A program made the position numbers and the translations under genes. Positions 1 to 8,623 of a stretch of DNA of 64,000 nucleotides are shown here, in pieces. The DNA is from Burkholderiales bacterium. GTDB taxonomy: Bacteria > Pseudomonadota > Gammaproteobacteria > Burkholderiales > SG8-41. Position 1 is the first letter of the stretch; each line of letters opens with the position of its first letter. The notes under the pieces were generated by a model, which saw nothing but the letters and a program-made list of their open reading frames with translations, was not told the DNA's origin and searched no databases. The stretch spans positions 1 to 64,000 of the forward strand of contig JAUXYA010000034.1 in the NCBI GenBank assembly GCA_030684405.1, in the 5' to 3' direction.

Positions 1-387
1 ACGACGACCGGCAGTGCCACCGCGATCGCGCTGATCTATCCCGAACTCAAGGGCAAGCTGAACGGGCACGCGGTGCGCGCGCCGGTGCTGAATGCCTCAC
101 TCACCGATTGCGTTTTCGAATTGCAGCGCGCCACAACTGCGGAAGAGGTCAATGCGCTGTTCGCGGCGGCGGCAAAAGGTCCTCTCGCCGGCATACTCGG
201 CTACGAAACCCGGCCACTGGTCAGCGCCGATTACGCGCGCGACACCCGCAGCAGCATCGTCGATGCGCCATCGACGATGGTCACCGACGGCACGCTGCTC
301 AAGGTCTACGCCTGGTACGATAACGAAATGGGCTACGCCTGCCGCATGGTCGACCTCGCCTGCCACATGAAGGCCACGGGCATCTGA
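1..387 (+). CDS. ArsJ-associated glyceraldehyde-3-phosphate dehydrogenase, C-terminal part
   Basis: The gene runs in from the left edge in frame 1; only the last 128 residues are present. The hallmark GAPDH C-terminal motif is near the end ([17 protein letters not shown], equivalent to the WYDNEWGYS region), and the [20 protein letters not shown] stretch matches the start of the family's catalytic domain. The stop lies 1 nt before arsJ. In such pairs the dehydrogenase makes 1-arseno-3-phosphoglycerate from arsenate and glyceraldehyde-3-phosphate, and ArsJ exports that compound (established for the gapdh-arsJ pair). The assignment to the arsenic-linked paralogue rather than glycolytic GAPDH rests on this neighbourhood. 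The active-site Cys lies outside the window. Confidence 0.88.
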   Translation, partial: TTTGSATAIALIYPELKGKLNGHAVRAPVLNASLTDCVFELQRATTAEEVNALFAAAAKGPLAGILGYETRPLVSADYARDTRSSIVDAPSTMVTDGTLLKVYAWYDNEMGYACRMVDLACHMKATGI

Positions 388-388
388 C

Positions 389-1630
389 ATGCAACACGCG
401 GTGCGCAACTACGCCATCGTCACCGCTGCCTACTGGGGCTTCACGCTGACCGACGGCGCCCTGCGCATGCTGGTGCTGCTGCACTTCTACCGCCTCGGCT
501 ACACCCCCTTCACCCTCGCCTTCCTGTTCCTGCTCTACGAAGCCGCCGGCGTGGTCGCCAACCTCATCGGCGGCTGGCTGGCCACGCGCTTCGGCATTGC
601 GCGGATGCTGATGGTGGGCCTGGTCACGCAGATCATCGGCTTCATGCTGCTCTCGCTGCTCAACCCGGAATGGACTGCTGCGCTGTCCGTAGCCTGGGTA
701 CTGGTGGCACAGGGCATCTGCGGCGTGGCCAAGGATCTGACCAAGACTGCCAGCAAGTCGGCGATCAAGGTCACAGCAGAGCAAGTCGACAACCGCGAGG
801 CGGGCCAGTTGTTCAAGTGGGTGGCCTGGTTCACCGGCAGCAAGAACGCGATGAAGGGTGTCGGTTTTTTCCTTGGCGGCCTGATGCTGGAACTGCTGGG
901 TTTCCGCGGCTCCCTGTGGATCATGGCAGCGCTGCTCGGGCTGGTGCTGCTGGGCGTGGTGCTGTCCCTGCCGCCGATGATGGGCAAAAGCCGCGCCTCG
1001 AAATCGGCGAAGGAACTGTTCGCCAAAAATCCGGGTATCAACGCCCTGGCGGCAGCCCGCATCTTTCTGTTCGGCGCGCGCGACGTCTGGTTCGTGGTCG
1101 GCGTACCGGTGTATCTGTATTCGGCGGGTTGGACTTTCCCGATGGTGGGCGGCTTTCTCGCTGCCTGGACCATCGGCTACGGACTGGTGCAGTCCATCGC
1201 ACCGCGCCTGGTACGCCGCAGCAGCGACGGCCTGAGCCACGAAGTACCGGCCGCAAGGACCTGGTCTGCCGCGCTGGCACTGATCCCCGCAGCGCTCGCG
1301 GCGACGGTTTTTCTCGAACTGCCCCAGTTGCAATGGATCGTGGTCGGCGGGCTTGCTGTATTCGGATTCGTTTTTGCCGTGAACTCTTCGGTGCACAGCT
1401 ATCTGGTGCTGGCCTATGCGGGTTCGGAAAAGGCCGCCGAGGATGTGGGCTTCTACTATGCGGCCAACGCGGCAGGACGTTTCGGCGGCACCCTGCTGTC
1501 CGGACTGCTCTACCAGTGGGGCGGGCTCGGCTGCACCCTGCTCGGCTCGGCGCTGATGCTCTTCGCCTGCTGGCTGATCACCTTGCGGCTGCCGAACGGC
1601 ACGCCAGAAGCTGCGGGGATGCGCGTATGA
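389..1630 (+). CDS. arsJ: Organoarsenical efflux MFS transporter ArsJ
   Basis: A 413-residue inner-membrane protein with about 12 hydrophobic segments and an MFS-like layout. It begins MQHAVRNYAIVTAAYWGFTL. A central hydrophilic stretch (about residues 195-215, KSRASKSAKELFAKNPG) separates the two halves. ArsJ exports 1-arseno-3-phosphoglycerate made by the upstream GAPDH; the product falls apart outside the cell, releasing arsenate. The start lies 1 nt after the GAPDH stop and the stop overlaps the arsR start (ATGA), so the three genes are one operon. The name rests on family resemblance together with the GAPDH and ArsR neighbours. Confidence 0.9.
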   Translation: MQHAVRNYAIVTAAYWGFTLTDGALRMLVLLHFYRLGYTPFTLAFLFLLYEAAGVVANLIGGWLATRFGIARMLMVGLVTQIIGFMLLSLLNPEWTAALSVAWVLVAQGICGVAKDLTKTASKSAIKVTAEQVDNREAGQLFKWVAWFTGSKNAMKGVGFFLGGLMLELLGFRGSLWIMAALLGLVLLGVVLSLPPMMGKSRASKSAKELFAKNPGINALAAARIFLFGARDVWFVVGVPVYLYSAGWTFPMVGGFLAAWTIGYGLVQSIAPRLVRRSSDGLSHEVPAARTWSAALALIPAALAATVFLELPQLQWIVVGGLAVFGFVFAVNSSVHSYLVLAYAGSEKAAEDVGFYYAANAAGRFGGTLLSGLLYQWGGLGCTLLGSALMLFACWLITLRLPNGTPEAAGMRV

Positions 1631-1980
1631 ACGACCGCTTTCAGCCGGCCGGCGAGGCACAGGCCCTGGGCGTACTCTCCGCCCTCGCCCAGCCCTCGCG
1701 CCTGCGCATATTTCGTGCTCTGGTCGGCGCCGGCCCCGTCGGCCTGCACCCGGGCCAGATCGGCGACGCGCTGCGCATTCCGGCAAATGCCCTGTCTTTC
1801 CACCTGCGGGCACTACACGGCAGTGGACTGGTTTCGCTACAGCGCGAAGGCCGTTTCCTGCGCTATCGCGCAAACCTGGGCGCCATGCAGGAGCTGCTGC
1901 AATTCCTGACAGCCAACTGTTGCGGGGGCGAGCCCTGCGCCGGCAGCAATCATTCAATTACAGTGGAAACACGGCCATAA
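1627..1980 (+). CDS. arsR: ArsR-family arsenic-responsive repressor
   Basis: A 117-residue winged-helix protein of the ArsR/SmtB family. The start ATG overlaps the arsJ stop by 4 nt, which decides the start although the reading frame is open far upstream. The DNA-recognition region is IPANALSFHLRALHGSGLVS (residues 51-70). Near the C-terminus a CCGGEPC cluster places Cys at 98, 99 and 104, like the C-terminal As(III) sites of Acidithiobacillus-type ArsR rather than the helix-3 CxCxxC site of plasmid R773 ArsR. It should repress its own operon and release on arsenite. The operon promoter lies left of the window. Confidence 0.9.
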   Translation: MNDRFQPAGEAQALGVLSALAQPSRLRIFRALVGAGPVGLHPGQIGDALRIPANALSFHLRALHGSGLVSLQREGRFLRYRANLGAMQELLQFLTANCCGGEPCAGSNHSITVETRP

Positions 1981-2141
1981 ACATCACTTCGTCAAGTACA
2001 GCGCGGCAGTCATACCCGGCTTCCGCCCCAATCGCGATGCGCTGGCCTGACTCCAGAGCAACAACATCGAGACGGGGAATCTGCGCACCAAAGGCAGAGA
2101 AAAGTTCGCACAGCCGGATTTATGTTGCGCCGCACATGGAT
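1981..2141. other. Gap between arsR and the Pho box; no convincing gene
   Basis: About 160 bp between the arsR stop and the Pho box. One frame reads VKYSAAVIPGFRPNRDALA then a stop, and this could be the tail of a lost gene, but I cannot identify it. A short open frame spanning 1920-2168 lacks coding features and overlaps arsR. I call no gene here. Confidence 0.4.
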
Positions 2142-2161
2142 TGTCATATGCCTGTCACATC
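2142..2161 (+). promoter_or_regulatory. Pho box (PhoB binding site) upstream of pstS
   Basis: TTGTCATATGCCTGTCACAT contains two direct TGTCA repeats spaced 11 nt apart, as in the enterobacterial Pho box CTGTCATA-AAT-CTGTCACAT. A weak -10 candidate, TTCAAT, follows at 2170-2175, at about the distance expected when a Pho box replaces the -35 element. The pstS start is about 90 bp downstream. This implies phosphate-starvation control by PhoB, which is not encoded in this window. Confidence 0.85.
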
Positions 2162-2250
2162 GCACTGATTCAATGCGAAGGTGATTTCTGGCAAGAGTTT
2201 AAGAGTTTGCTTGTGAAATTACATTTATCTTCCATCTTTGGGGACCACAC

Positions 2251-3222
2251 ATGATCAAACATTTTCGATTAACCGCGCTGGCGGCCTGTTTCGTTTTTGC
2301 AACCGCAGCGACGGCCCAGCAAAAGGTAGACCCCGCTCTTCCCGACTACAAAGCCGGCAGCGGCGTTTCCGGTAACCTGACCTCGATTGGGTCGGACACG
2401 CTGAATAACCTCATGACTTATTGGGCCGAGGGCTTCCGCAAGTTCTACCCCAACGTGAACATTCAGATTCAGGGTGCCGGCTCGGGAACCGCGCCACCGG
2501 CCCTGGTTCAGGGAACGGCCCAGTTCGGCCCGATGTCCCGCCCGATGCGTGGCACCGAAATCGGTGACTTCGAAAAGCGCTATGGCTACAAGCCCACCGC
2601 CATTCGCGGCGCTATCGATGCCCTGGGCGTCTTTGTGCATAAAGACAACCCCATTGAGTGCTTAAGCCTTCAGCAGATTGATGCCATCTTTTCATCAACC
2701 CGCCGGGGCGGCGCAAATGCGGCAATTACCTCCTGGGGCCAGGCCGGTTTGACAGGGGAATGGGCCAAACGGCCGATCTCTCTGTATGGCCGCAACTCGG
2801 CCTCCGGCACCTATGGCTACTTTAAAGAAGTGGCTTTGTCCGGCGGTGACTATTCTCCGTCTGTTCGTGAGCAACCCGGTTCGTCAACCGTGATTCAGGG
2901 CGTTGCTTCCGACATCAACGGCATCGGCTATTCGGGTGTGGGCTACGGCACCGCTGACGTCAGGCCCGTGCAGATTCGCGGCGCCGACGGCAAGTGTTAC
3001 GGGCCGACGGGTGTAGCTGCAGCCTCGGGTAACTATGCGATTGCGCGGTTTCTTTACATCTATGTCAATCGCAATCCCAACCAGAAACTGGAACCCCTGC
3101 GCGGCGAGTTCATCAAGTATGTCTACAGCAAGCAGGGTCAGCAAGACGTCATCCGTGCCGGCTTCTTTCCCCTGGTCAAATCGATTGCAGATGAAGACCT
3201 GAAAACTTTCGGCCTGCGTTGA
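2251..3222 (+). CDS. pstS: Periplasmic phosphate-binding protein PstS
   Basis: A 323-residue protein with a signal peptide (hydrophobic residues about 8-21, likely cut after ATA at about 22). The mature part is a phosphate-binding domain of the PstS/PBP-like family: a SGNLTSIGSDTL start, the IQGAGSGTAPPALVQGTAQFG loop region and the GRNSASGTYGYF loop, all of which contact phosphate in this family. It delivers phosphate to PstCAB in the inner membrane. It is the first gene behind the Pho box. Two strong hairpins separate it from pstC, which probably lets it be made in excess over the membrane subunits. Confidence 0.93.
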   Translation: MIKHFRLTALAACFVFATAATAQQKVDPALPDYKAGSGVSGNLTSIGSDTLNNLMTYWAEGFRKFYPNVNIQIQGAGSGTAPPALVQGTAQFGPMSRPMRGTEIGDFEKRYGYKPTAIRGAIDALGVFVHKDNPIECLSLQQIDAIFSSTRRGGANAAITSWGQAGLTGEWAKRPISLYGRNSASGTYGYFKEVALSGGDYSPSVREQPGSSTVIQGVASDINGIGYSGVGYGTADVRPVQIRGADGKCYGPTGVAAASGNYAIARFLYIYVNRNPNQKLEPLRGEFIKYVYSKQGQQDVIRAGFFPLVKSIADEDLKTFGLR

Positions 3223-3236
3223 TGTTTTGATAACTC

Positions 3237-3280
3237 AAGCCACTTTGTTCAAAAATTTTTACAATGTGGCTTGTTTTATA
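3237..3280 (+). terminator. Hairpin plus T-rich tail after pstS
   Basis: AAGCCAC at 3237-3243 pairs with GTGGCTT at 3266-3272, extended by TTGT/ACAA across one mismatch, and is followed by TTGTTTTA. This looks like an attenuating intrinsic terminator, or an mRNA-stabilising hairpin, between pstS and the rest of the operon. Confidence 0.6.
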
Positions 3281-3294
3281 GTTGTTCTGTAATG

Positions 3295-3326
3295 GGGTGG
3301 CAAGGTTGACTTCAGCCTTGCCACCC
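3295..3326 (+). promoter_or_regulatory. Second strong hairpin in the pstS-pstC gap
   Basis: GGGTGGCAAGG (3295-3305) and CCTTGCCACCC (3316-3326) form a perfect 11-bp stem with a 10-nt loop. No T-run follows, so an RNA-processing or stabilising element is more likely than a terminator. Confidence 0.6.
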
Positions 3327-3373
3327 GCTTCCTTTAAGACGTCGTTTCTGCCCCTGCCAGAAAGCCATCTTCC

Positions 3374-6022
3374 ATGAGTAGCACGCCGATTCCTCCCCAC
3401 AGTGTTGATGCTAGCGCAGCACAAGGCTTGTCCGACCGACGCCATAAGCGAAGTATGGATACCCGCAAGAGCGTGGTCTGGTCTGAAATAATTTCCAGAT
3501 GGACAATTACCCTGGGCGGACTGCTGGTTATTGTGGCAGTGCTGACCATTATGGTGTTTTTGTTTTGGGTGGCGGTACCCCTGATCGGTGGGGGCAAACA
3601 GGTTGGATCTGTGTCTTACGCACTGCCCAGTAGCGAAAAAACCGCCTGGCTTTATGCCGATGAATTTCAGACCATCGGCATTCGAGTCGGCGACCAAGGC
3701 GAGGTACTGAATTTTCATATTCCCAGTGGCCAGGTTATTTCCCGGTCCAACGTGCCGTTTGAAGGGCGCCGGCTTACGGCATCGGCTGGAACCCTGGAGC
3801 GTGACCGGGTACTTCTGGGCTTCGACGATGGCTCCGTCCAGTTCATGCGGCTCAGGGTCGAAACACGTACCACCCCTGGGGCAGACTTTCCGCAAGCGGC
3901 AAGCAAAATCGACGGCCGCGATTTTCAGTTTGAAGATTCCGTCTATACCCGGGTATTGACCGGGGACTACCGAACCCTGCGCCCGCTTAACGAAGTGGGA
4001 GCAACCGAAAAGATTTCTGATTTACCCATTGTGGCCGTGGACTATCGGGTGGGCGGCACTGTGGAGCGTCCCACCATTGCGTTTGCCACGGTTGACGCCA
4101 ATGCGCAGGTGCGGGTCAGCCAGTCGCGCGCTCAGCGCAACATGATGACCGGCGCGGAAATTGTGCGCACCGAGACCACCGAGCTGCCAAGCATGAATCT
4201 GAAGCCCGGTGTAAAGGTGACCTCGGTTTTGTTGTCGGGCTCGGCCGACCGCGCCATTGTGGCCACCGACGACGGGGTTGTGTATCGCTACGACCTGAGA
4301 GATCCGTCGAAGCCCATTTTGGCTGAATCCAAACGAATCCTGCCGGAGGGCGTGGCGATTACCGCGATGACCTTTTTGGGGGGTGAAGCAACCCTGGTGG
4401 TGGGTGGGTCCGATAGCACTGTGGCGGTCTTTTTCTGGCTTCAAATCGAGGGCTCTCAAACCGGCGATGGTTTTGAATTGGTGCAGTCCCGCCTGCATGA
4501 TCAATCTGCGGTGGGCGCTGTGCTGGGCCTGTCCGAGGCGCAGCGTGACAAGTCCTTTGTGGCCATTGACGACAAAGGTAATGTACGGGTGACCCACTCG
4601 ACATCGGACCAGGTCTTGTTTGGCTTTAAACGCTCGGGTGACCCTGCTAAGCCGGTAACCGCATTGATCTTCCCCAGAAGCGACGGCGTGTTGCTGGTCA
4701 GTGACACAGGCCAGGTCAACGGCTGGCAGTACGAGGATCCGCATCCTGAAATTACCCTGAAGGTCTTGTTCGGCAAGATCTGGTACGAGGGGTACAAGCA
4801 GCCGGAATGGATCTGGCAGTCTACTGCGGCAACTGATCTTGCCGAGCCCAAGTATTCTTTGGTACCACTTATTTTTGGAACCATCAAAGCAGCCTTTTAT
4901 GCCATGTTGTTCGGCGCACCAATTGCCCTGCTGGCAGCCATTTACACTTCTGAATTCATTCACCGGTCAGTGCGTGCCACGGTCAAGCCCCTCATGGAAA
5001 CCATGGAAAGCCTGCCCACTGTCATTCTGGGATTCATTGCCGCGCTGGTGTTGGCCCCGCTGGTCGAGGAATGGATTGGTGCGGTGTTGCTGGGCTTCAT
5101 TGCCGTGCCGATGGGCCTGATGCTGGGAGCTTTTATTTGGCAGACCCTGCCCCATCAAACGGTGGTCCGTTATGACGGCATGCCGAAGTTTCTGCTTATT
5201 TCTGCCAGCATCGTCCTGTCTGTCTATGTTTCCATTCAACTGGGCCCGCTCTTTGAAATAGTGCTGTTTTATGGGGACTTCAAGGCCTGGACCACCGGCA
5301 TCGTGGGCACTGGCACGCCGTTCATGTTTTTGATCCTGCTGCCACTGTCTTATGTAGCGGTGTCAATATTATTCAGCCGTTATGCGGGGCATTTGTACAA
5401 GGCGTATGTGGGCGACCGCGAACGAACTGTTGCCGGCCGGCTGGACATGCTGCGCTGGCTGGGCCTGTTGCTGGCTGCCGCGATGCTGAGCCTTCTGCTA
5501 GCCAGCCTGTTGACCCTGCTGGGCTACGACCCGCGTGGCGGCTTCATTGACAGCTACCAACAGCGCAACGCGCTGGTGGTGGGCTTTGTCATGGCCTTTG
5601 CCGTTATTCCCAACATCTACACCCTGGCCGAAGACGCCCTGAGCTCCGTGCCGGGCCACCTGCGTGCCGGCAGCCTGGCCTGCGGTGCCACACCCTGGCA
5701 AACCGCCATGTGGATCATTCTGCCGACTGCAGCCTCGGGCGTTTTTTCTGCACTCATGATGGGCATGGGCCGCGCGGTAGGTGAGACCATGATTGTGGTC
5801 ATGGCCGCAGGCAACACGCCTGTCATGGAGTGGAATGTGTTTTCGGGTCTCAGAACCTTGTCGGCCAACATTGCCATCGAACTGGGCGAAGCCGTTAAGG
5901 ACGGCACAAACTACCGCGTCCTGTTCCTGGCTGCGTTGACGCTCTTCATCATGACCTTCTTCATCAACACCATTGCCGAACTCATTCGGCAGCGCTTCCG
6001 CAAGCGCGCCTTTCAACTCTAA
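3374..6022 (+). CDS. pstC: Phosphate ABC transporter permease PstC, long form
   Basis: An 882-residue inner-membrane protein, much longer than E. coli PstC (319 residues). A first membrane segment lies at about residues 40-68. A soluble region follows to about residue 480; its short beta-rich repeats (for example ADRAIVATDDGVVYRYDL and GGEATLVVGGSDSTVAVFFW) recall a beta-propeller. The permease domain, with about six membrane segments, fills the C-terminal 400 residues and carries the EAA-type loop GSLACGATPWQTAMWIILPT that docks on PstB. Long PstC proteins are typical of gammaproteobacteria such as Pseudomonas. The propeller reading is my inference. Confidence 0.9.
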   Translation: MSSTPIPPHSVDASAAQGLSDRRHKRSMDTRKSVVWSEIISRWTITLGGLLVIVAVLTIMVFLFWVAVPLIGGGKQVGSVSYALPSSEKTAWLYADEFQTIGIRVGDQGEVLNFHIPSGQVISRSNVPFEGRRLTASAGTLERDRVLLGFDDGSVQFMRLRVETRTTPGADFPQAASKIDGRDFQFEDSVYTRVLTGDYRTLRPLNEVGATEKISDLPIVAVDYRVGGTVERPTIAFATVDANAQVRVSQSRAQRNMMTGAEIVRTETTELPSMNLKPGVKVTSVLLSGSADRAIVATDDGVVYRYDLRDPSKPILAESKRILPEGVAITAMTFLGGEATLVVGGSDSTVAVFFWLQIEGSQTGDGFELVQSRLHDQSAVGAVLGLSEAQRDKSFVAIDDKGNVRVTHSTSDQVLFGFKRSGDPAKPVTALIFPRSDGVLLVSDTGQVNGWQYEDPHPEITLKVLFGKIWYEGYKQPEWIWQSTAATDLAEPKYSLVPLIFGTIKAAFYAMLFGAPIALLAAIYTSEFIHRSVRATVKPLMETMESLPTVILGFIAALVLAPLVEEWIGAVLLGFIAVPMGLMLGAFIWQTLPHQTVVRYDGMPKFLLISASIVLSVYVSIQLGPLFEIVLFYGDFKAWTTGIVGTGTPFMFLILLPLSYVAVSILFSRYAGHLYKAYVGDRERTVAGRLDMLRWLGLLLAAAMLSLLLASLLTLLGYDPRGGFIDSYQQRNALVVGFVMAFAVIPNIYTLAEDALSSVPGHLRAGSLACGATPWQTAMWIILPTAASGVFSALMMGMGRAVGETMIVVMAAGNTPVMEWNVFSGLRTLSANIAIELGEAVKDGTNYRVLFLAALTLFIMTFFINTIAELIRQRFRKRAFQL

Positions 6023-6037
6023 CAGGCGTCTATCACT

Positions 6038-7765
6038 ATGGCTTCTACGGACAATGGAACTCTTCCCGGGCAAAAACCACGCGGGCGGGTGGTTCGCCGG
6101 TTTACCGCGGATTTATCGGCTACCGGTGAGCCCGCCCTCTGGGCTTTGGGAGGTGCGCTGGCTATCGGGGTTATTCTGATTTCCGGATTTCTGTTTTTGA
6201 TAGCCTGGAATGGATTCGCCACCTTCTGGCCCAAGCCCATCGCCAAAGTTGAACTGTTAAGCGGCACCACCATTGCCGGAGAACCCACACGGGCGGGGGA
6301 ATACCGTGTAGGCCAGGACATTCTCGCACTGCTGTCGCCTTCACAGAAGGCCGGCATTGAGCAGAACCTGGGATTTGCGAACCGGGTGCTTTACAAGACG
6401 GCCAACTTTGACTTGTACGGCGACGACTTTCGCTGGGTTTCGGAGTTCGAGGCCGCCAAGGTGGAATACCCCAAAGACCTCTTCCTGCTGGAACGCCAGC
6501 AATGGGGCGCATTTGTCGGCCGCATCAAGGGCATGACCATTCGCGGTGAGCAGCTGCCTTTTGATTATCAGCTGCTGCAGAAAGAACAGTCTGAAGCACG
6601 CAAGCGATTTGCCGAAATTCGCAAGCTTGAGCGAAAAGACATTGGTGCGGTGAACTATTATCTGGATCAAGAGCGGCTAAAGATTCGCAAAGCCATTCTG
6701 AAACATGGGGAAGGCAGCCAGGAGGCGCAACGGATTGCAAAGGCTGCTGAAGCCAAAATTGCGCAGCTCCAGGCGCAATTTACGGAACTGCAGAAGCGCA
6801 TCAACGATATTCGGACTCAGGACCGCCAATACCGCGTGCTGCTCGAGGAAATTGGCAGTCGCACTCTGGACACCGAGCTCAGTCAGATTGTCCGCTTCTA
6901 TCCCGCCAACGACATTTCTTTTTTTAACAAACTGGGCATCTATTTATCCCGCTGGGTCGAGTTTCTGACCACGGAGCCGCGAGAAGCCAATACCCAGGGC
7001 GGGGTGCTGCCGGCTATTTTTGGCACGGTCGGCATGACCTTGATGATGGTCATTTTTGTGGCGCCCTTCGGCGTGATTACTGCCTTATACCTGCGGGAAT
7101 ATGCCAAGCAGGGCCGTCTGACCTCCATTGTGCGCATCTCGGTGAACAATCTGGCCGGAGTGCCCAGCATTGTCTATGGGGTCTTTGGACTGGGTTTCTT
7201 TGCCTACATCGTGGGCGGGGGTATAGACGGTTTGTTCTTCCCCGAAAGACTGCCCAACCCCACCTTTGGAACCGGGGGCATTCTGTGGGCCTCGTTAACT
7301 CTGGCCTTGTTGACGGTGCCGGTGGTTATCGTCGCCACTGAAGAAGCACTGTCCGCCGTACCGCGCTCCATGCGGGAAGGTTCCCTGGCCTGCGGGGCCT
7401 CCAAGTGGCAGACCATTTATTATGTCATTCTGCCCAAGGCCTTCCCGGGAATCATGACCGGCCTGATTCTGGCCATGGCCCGCGGAGCAGGCGAGGTCGC
7501 ACCGTTAATGCTGGTGGGTGTCGTCAAGCTGGCCCCTGCCCTGCCCTTCGACGGCTTTTTCCCCTTCATTCACCTGGAGCGCAGTTTCATGCATCTGGGC
7601 TTTCATATTTTTGATGTGGGTTTTCAGTCTCGCAATTCCGAAGCCGGCAAGCCCATGGTATTTGTGACCACCTTGTTGCTGCTGGGCCTGATCGTGGCCA
7701 TGCAGTCAGGTGCCATTCATATTCGTAACCGTCTAAAGCGCAAATACGCTTCGGACAATTTCTAG
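6038..7765 (+). CDS. pstA: Phosphate ABC transporter permease PstA, long form
   Basis: A 575-residue permease, longer than E. coli PstA (296). After a first membrane segment (about residues 32-60) comes a soluble region to about residue 310 that includes a charged, probably coiled-coil stretch (about 180-270, rich in Lys, Glu and Gln). The permease domain follows, with the EAA-type motif [20 protein letters not shown] and the [12 protein letters not shown] segment. It pairs with PstC to form the phosphate channel. It starts 15 nt after pstC in the same operon and has the same lower-GC character. Confidence 0.9.
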   Translation: MASTDNGTLPGQKPRGRVVRRFTADLSATGEPALWALGGALAIGVILISGFLFLIAWNGFATFWPKPIAKVELLSGTTIAGEPTRAGEYRVGQDILALLSPSQKAGIEQNLGFANRVLYKTANFDLYGDDFRWVSEFEAAKVEYPKDLFLLERQQWGAFVGRIKGMTIRGEQLPFDYQLLQKEQSEARKRFAEIRKLERKDIGAVNYYLDQERLKIRKAILKHGEGSQEAQRIAKAAEAKIAQLQAQFTELQKRINDIRTQDRQYRVLLEEIGSRTLDTELSQIVRFYPANDISFFNKLGIYLSRWVEFLTTEPREANTQGGVLPAIFGTVGMTLMMVIFVAPFGVITALYLREYAKQGRLTSIVRISVNNLAGVPSIVYGVFGLGFFAYIVGGGIDGLFFPERLPNPTFGTGGILWASLTLALLTVPVVIVATEEALSAVPRSMREGSLACGASKWQTIYYVILPKAFPGIMTGLILAMARGAGEVAPLMLVGVVKLAPALPFDGFFPFIHLERSFMHLGFHIFDVGFQSRNSEAGKPMVFVTTLLLLGLIVAMQSGAIHIRNRLKRKYASDNF

Positions 7766-7779
7766 AAGGCCGCACTGTC

Positions 7780-8604
7780 ATGTCGACTGAAACCATTGAC
7801 CGCCCAGTTACCGCTGAAAACACCTGTTACCACATTAAAGAAAGTAATCAGGGCACGTCTCTAGACATCAAGGACTTCAACCTGTGGTACGGAAACGCGC
7901 AGGCCCTGTTCGATATAAACATGTCCATTCAGAAGGGCATGGTCACGGCGCTGATTGGGCCGTCCGGTTGCGGCAAGTCAACGCTGCTGCGGTCCATTAA
8001 TCGCATGAATGACCTGATTGACGACCTTCGCATTGACGGCCAGATCAAGGTCGGCGACTACGGCATTTACGGCCCCGGGGTGGACGTCATTGCCTTGCGC
8101 AAGCGCATGGGCATGGTCTTTCAGAAACCCAATCCGTTTGCCATGTCGATTTATGAAAATGTGATTTACCCGCTGCGGGTAGACGGCATCTCGAAAAAGA
8201 GCATCCTGGACGAGACTGCAGAGCGGTCCCTCCGCGCGGCGGCCCTTTGGGACGAAGTAAAAGACCGCCTGGATGAGAGCGCCCTGGGCATGTCCGGCGG
8301 TCAGCAGCAGCGTCTGTGCATTGCACGCGGCATCGCTTCCGATCCCGAGGTTCTGCTCATGGACGAACCCTGCTCCGCTCTCGACCCCATTGCAACGGCG
8401 AAGATCGAGGACCTGATTCATCAATTGCGTGAGCAATACACCATTGTCATCGTAACGCACAACATGCAGCAGGCGGCTCGCGTGTCGGACAATGTGGGAT
8501 TCATGTATTTGGGAAAACTGATTGAATATGGCGAGACCGGAGTCATCTTTGTGAATCCGAAGCTGCAGCAGACATCGGATTACATTACGGGCCGTTTCGG
8601 TTGA
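7780..8604 (+). CDS. pstB: Phosphate ABC transporter ATPase PstB
   Basis: A 274-residue ABC ATPase. Walker A is GPSGCGKS (residues 60-67), the signature is [14 protein letters not shown] and Walker B is [12 protein letters not shown], followed by a typical H-loop ([11 protein letters not shown]). It hydrolyses ATP to drive phosphate import through PstCA. It begins 15 nt after pstA and closes the operon. The usual next gene, phoU, is absent; the following gene glmM is convergent. Confidence 0.95.
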   Translation: MSTETIDRPVTAENTCYHIKESNQGTSLDIKDFNLWYGNAQALFDINMSIQKGMVTALIGPSGCGKSTLLRSINRMNDLIDDLRIDGQIKVGDYGIYGPGVDVIALRKRMGMVFQKPNPFAMSIYENVIYPLRVDGISKKSILDETAERSLRAAALWDEVKDRLDESALGMSGGQQQRLCIARGIASDPEVLLMDEPCSALDPIATAKIEDLIHQLREQYTIVIVTHNMQQAARVSDNVGFMYLGKLIEYGETGVIFVNPKLQQTSDYITGRFG

Positions 8605-8623
8605 GAGCCCGGCGCACGCGGCG

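Noticed and set aside
299-1957. Long minus-strand open frame opposite arsJ/arsR
   Set aside because: It is an antisense shadow in GC-rich DNA: low-complexity Arg/Gly/Ala-rich translation without any domain, while arsJ and arsR on the plus strand are clear.
1920-2168. 82-codon frame after arsR
   Set aside because: Overlaps arsR and the Pho box; no family signal. At most a gene relic is possible.
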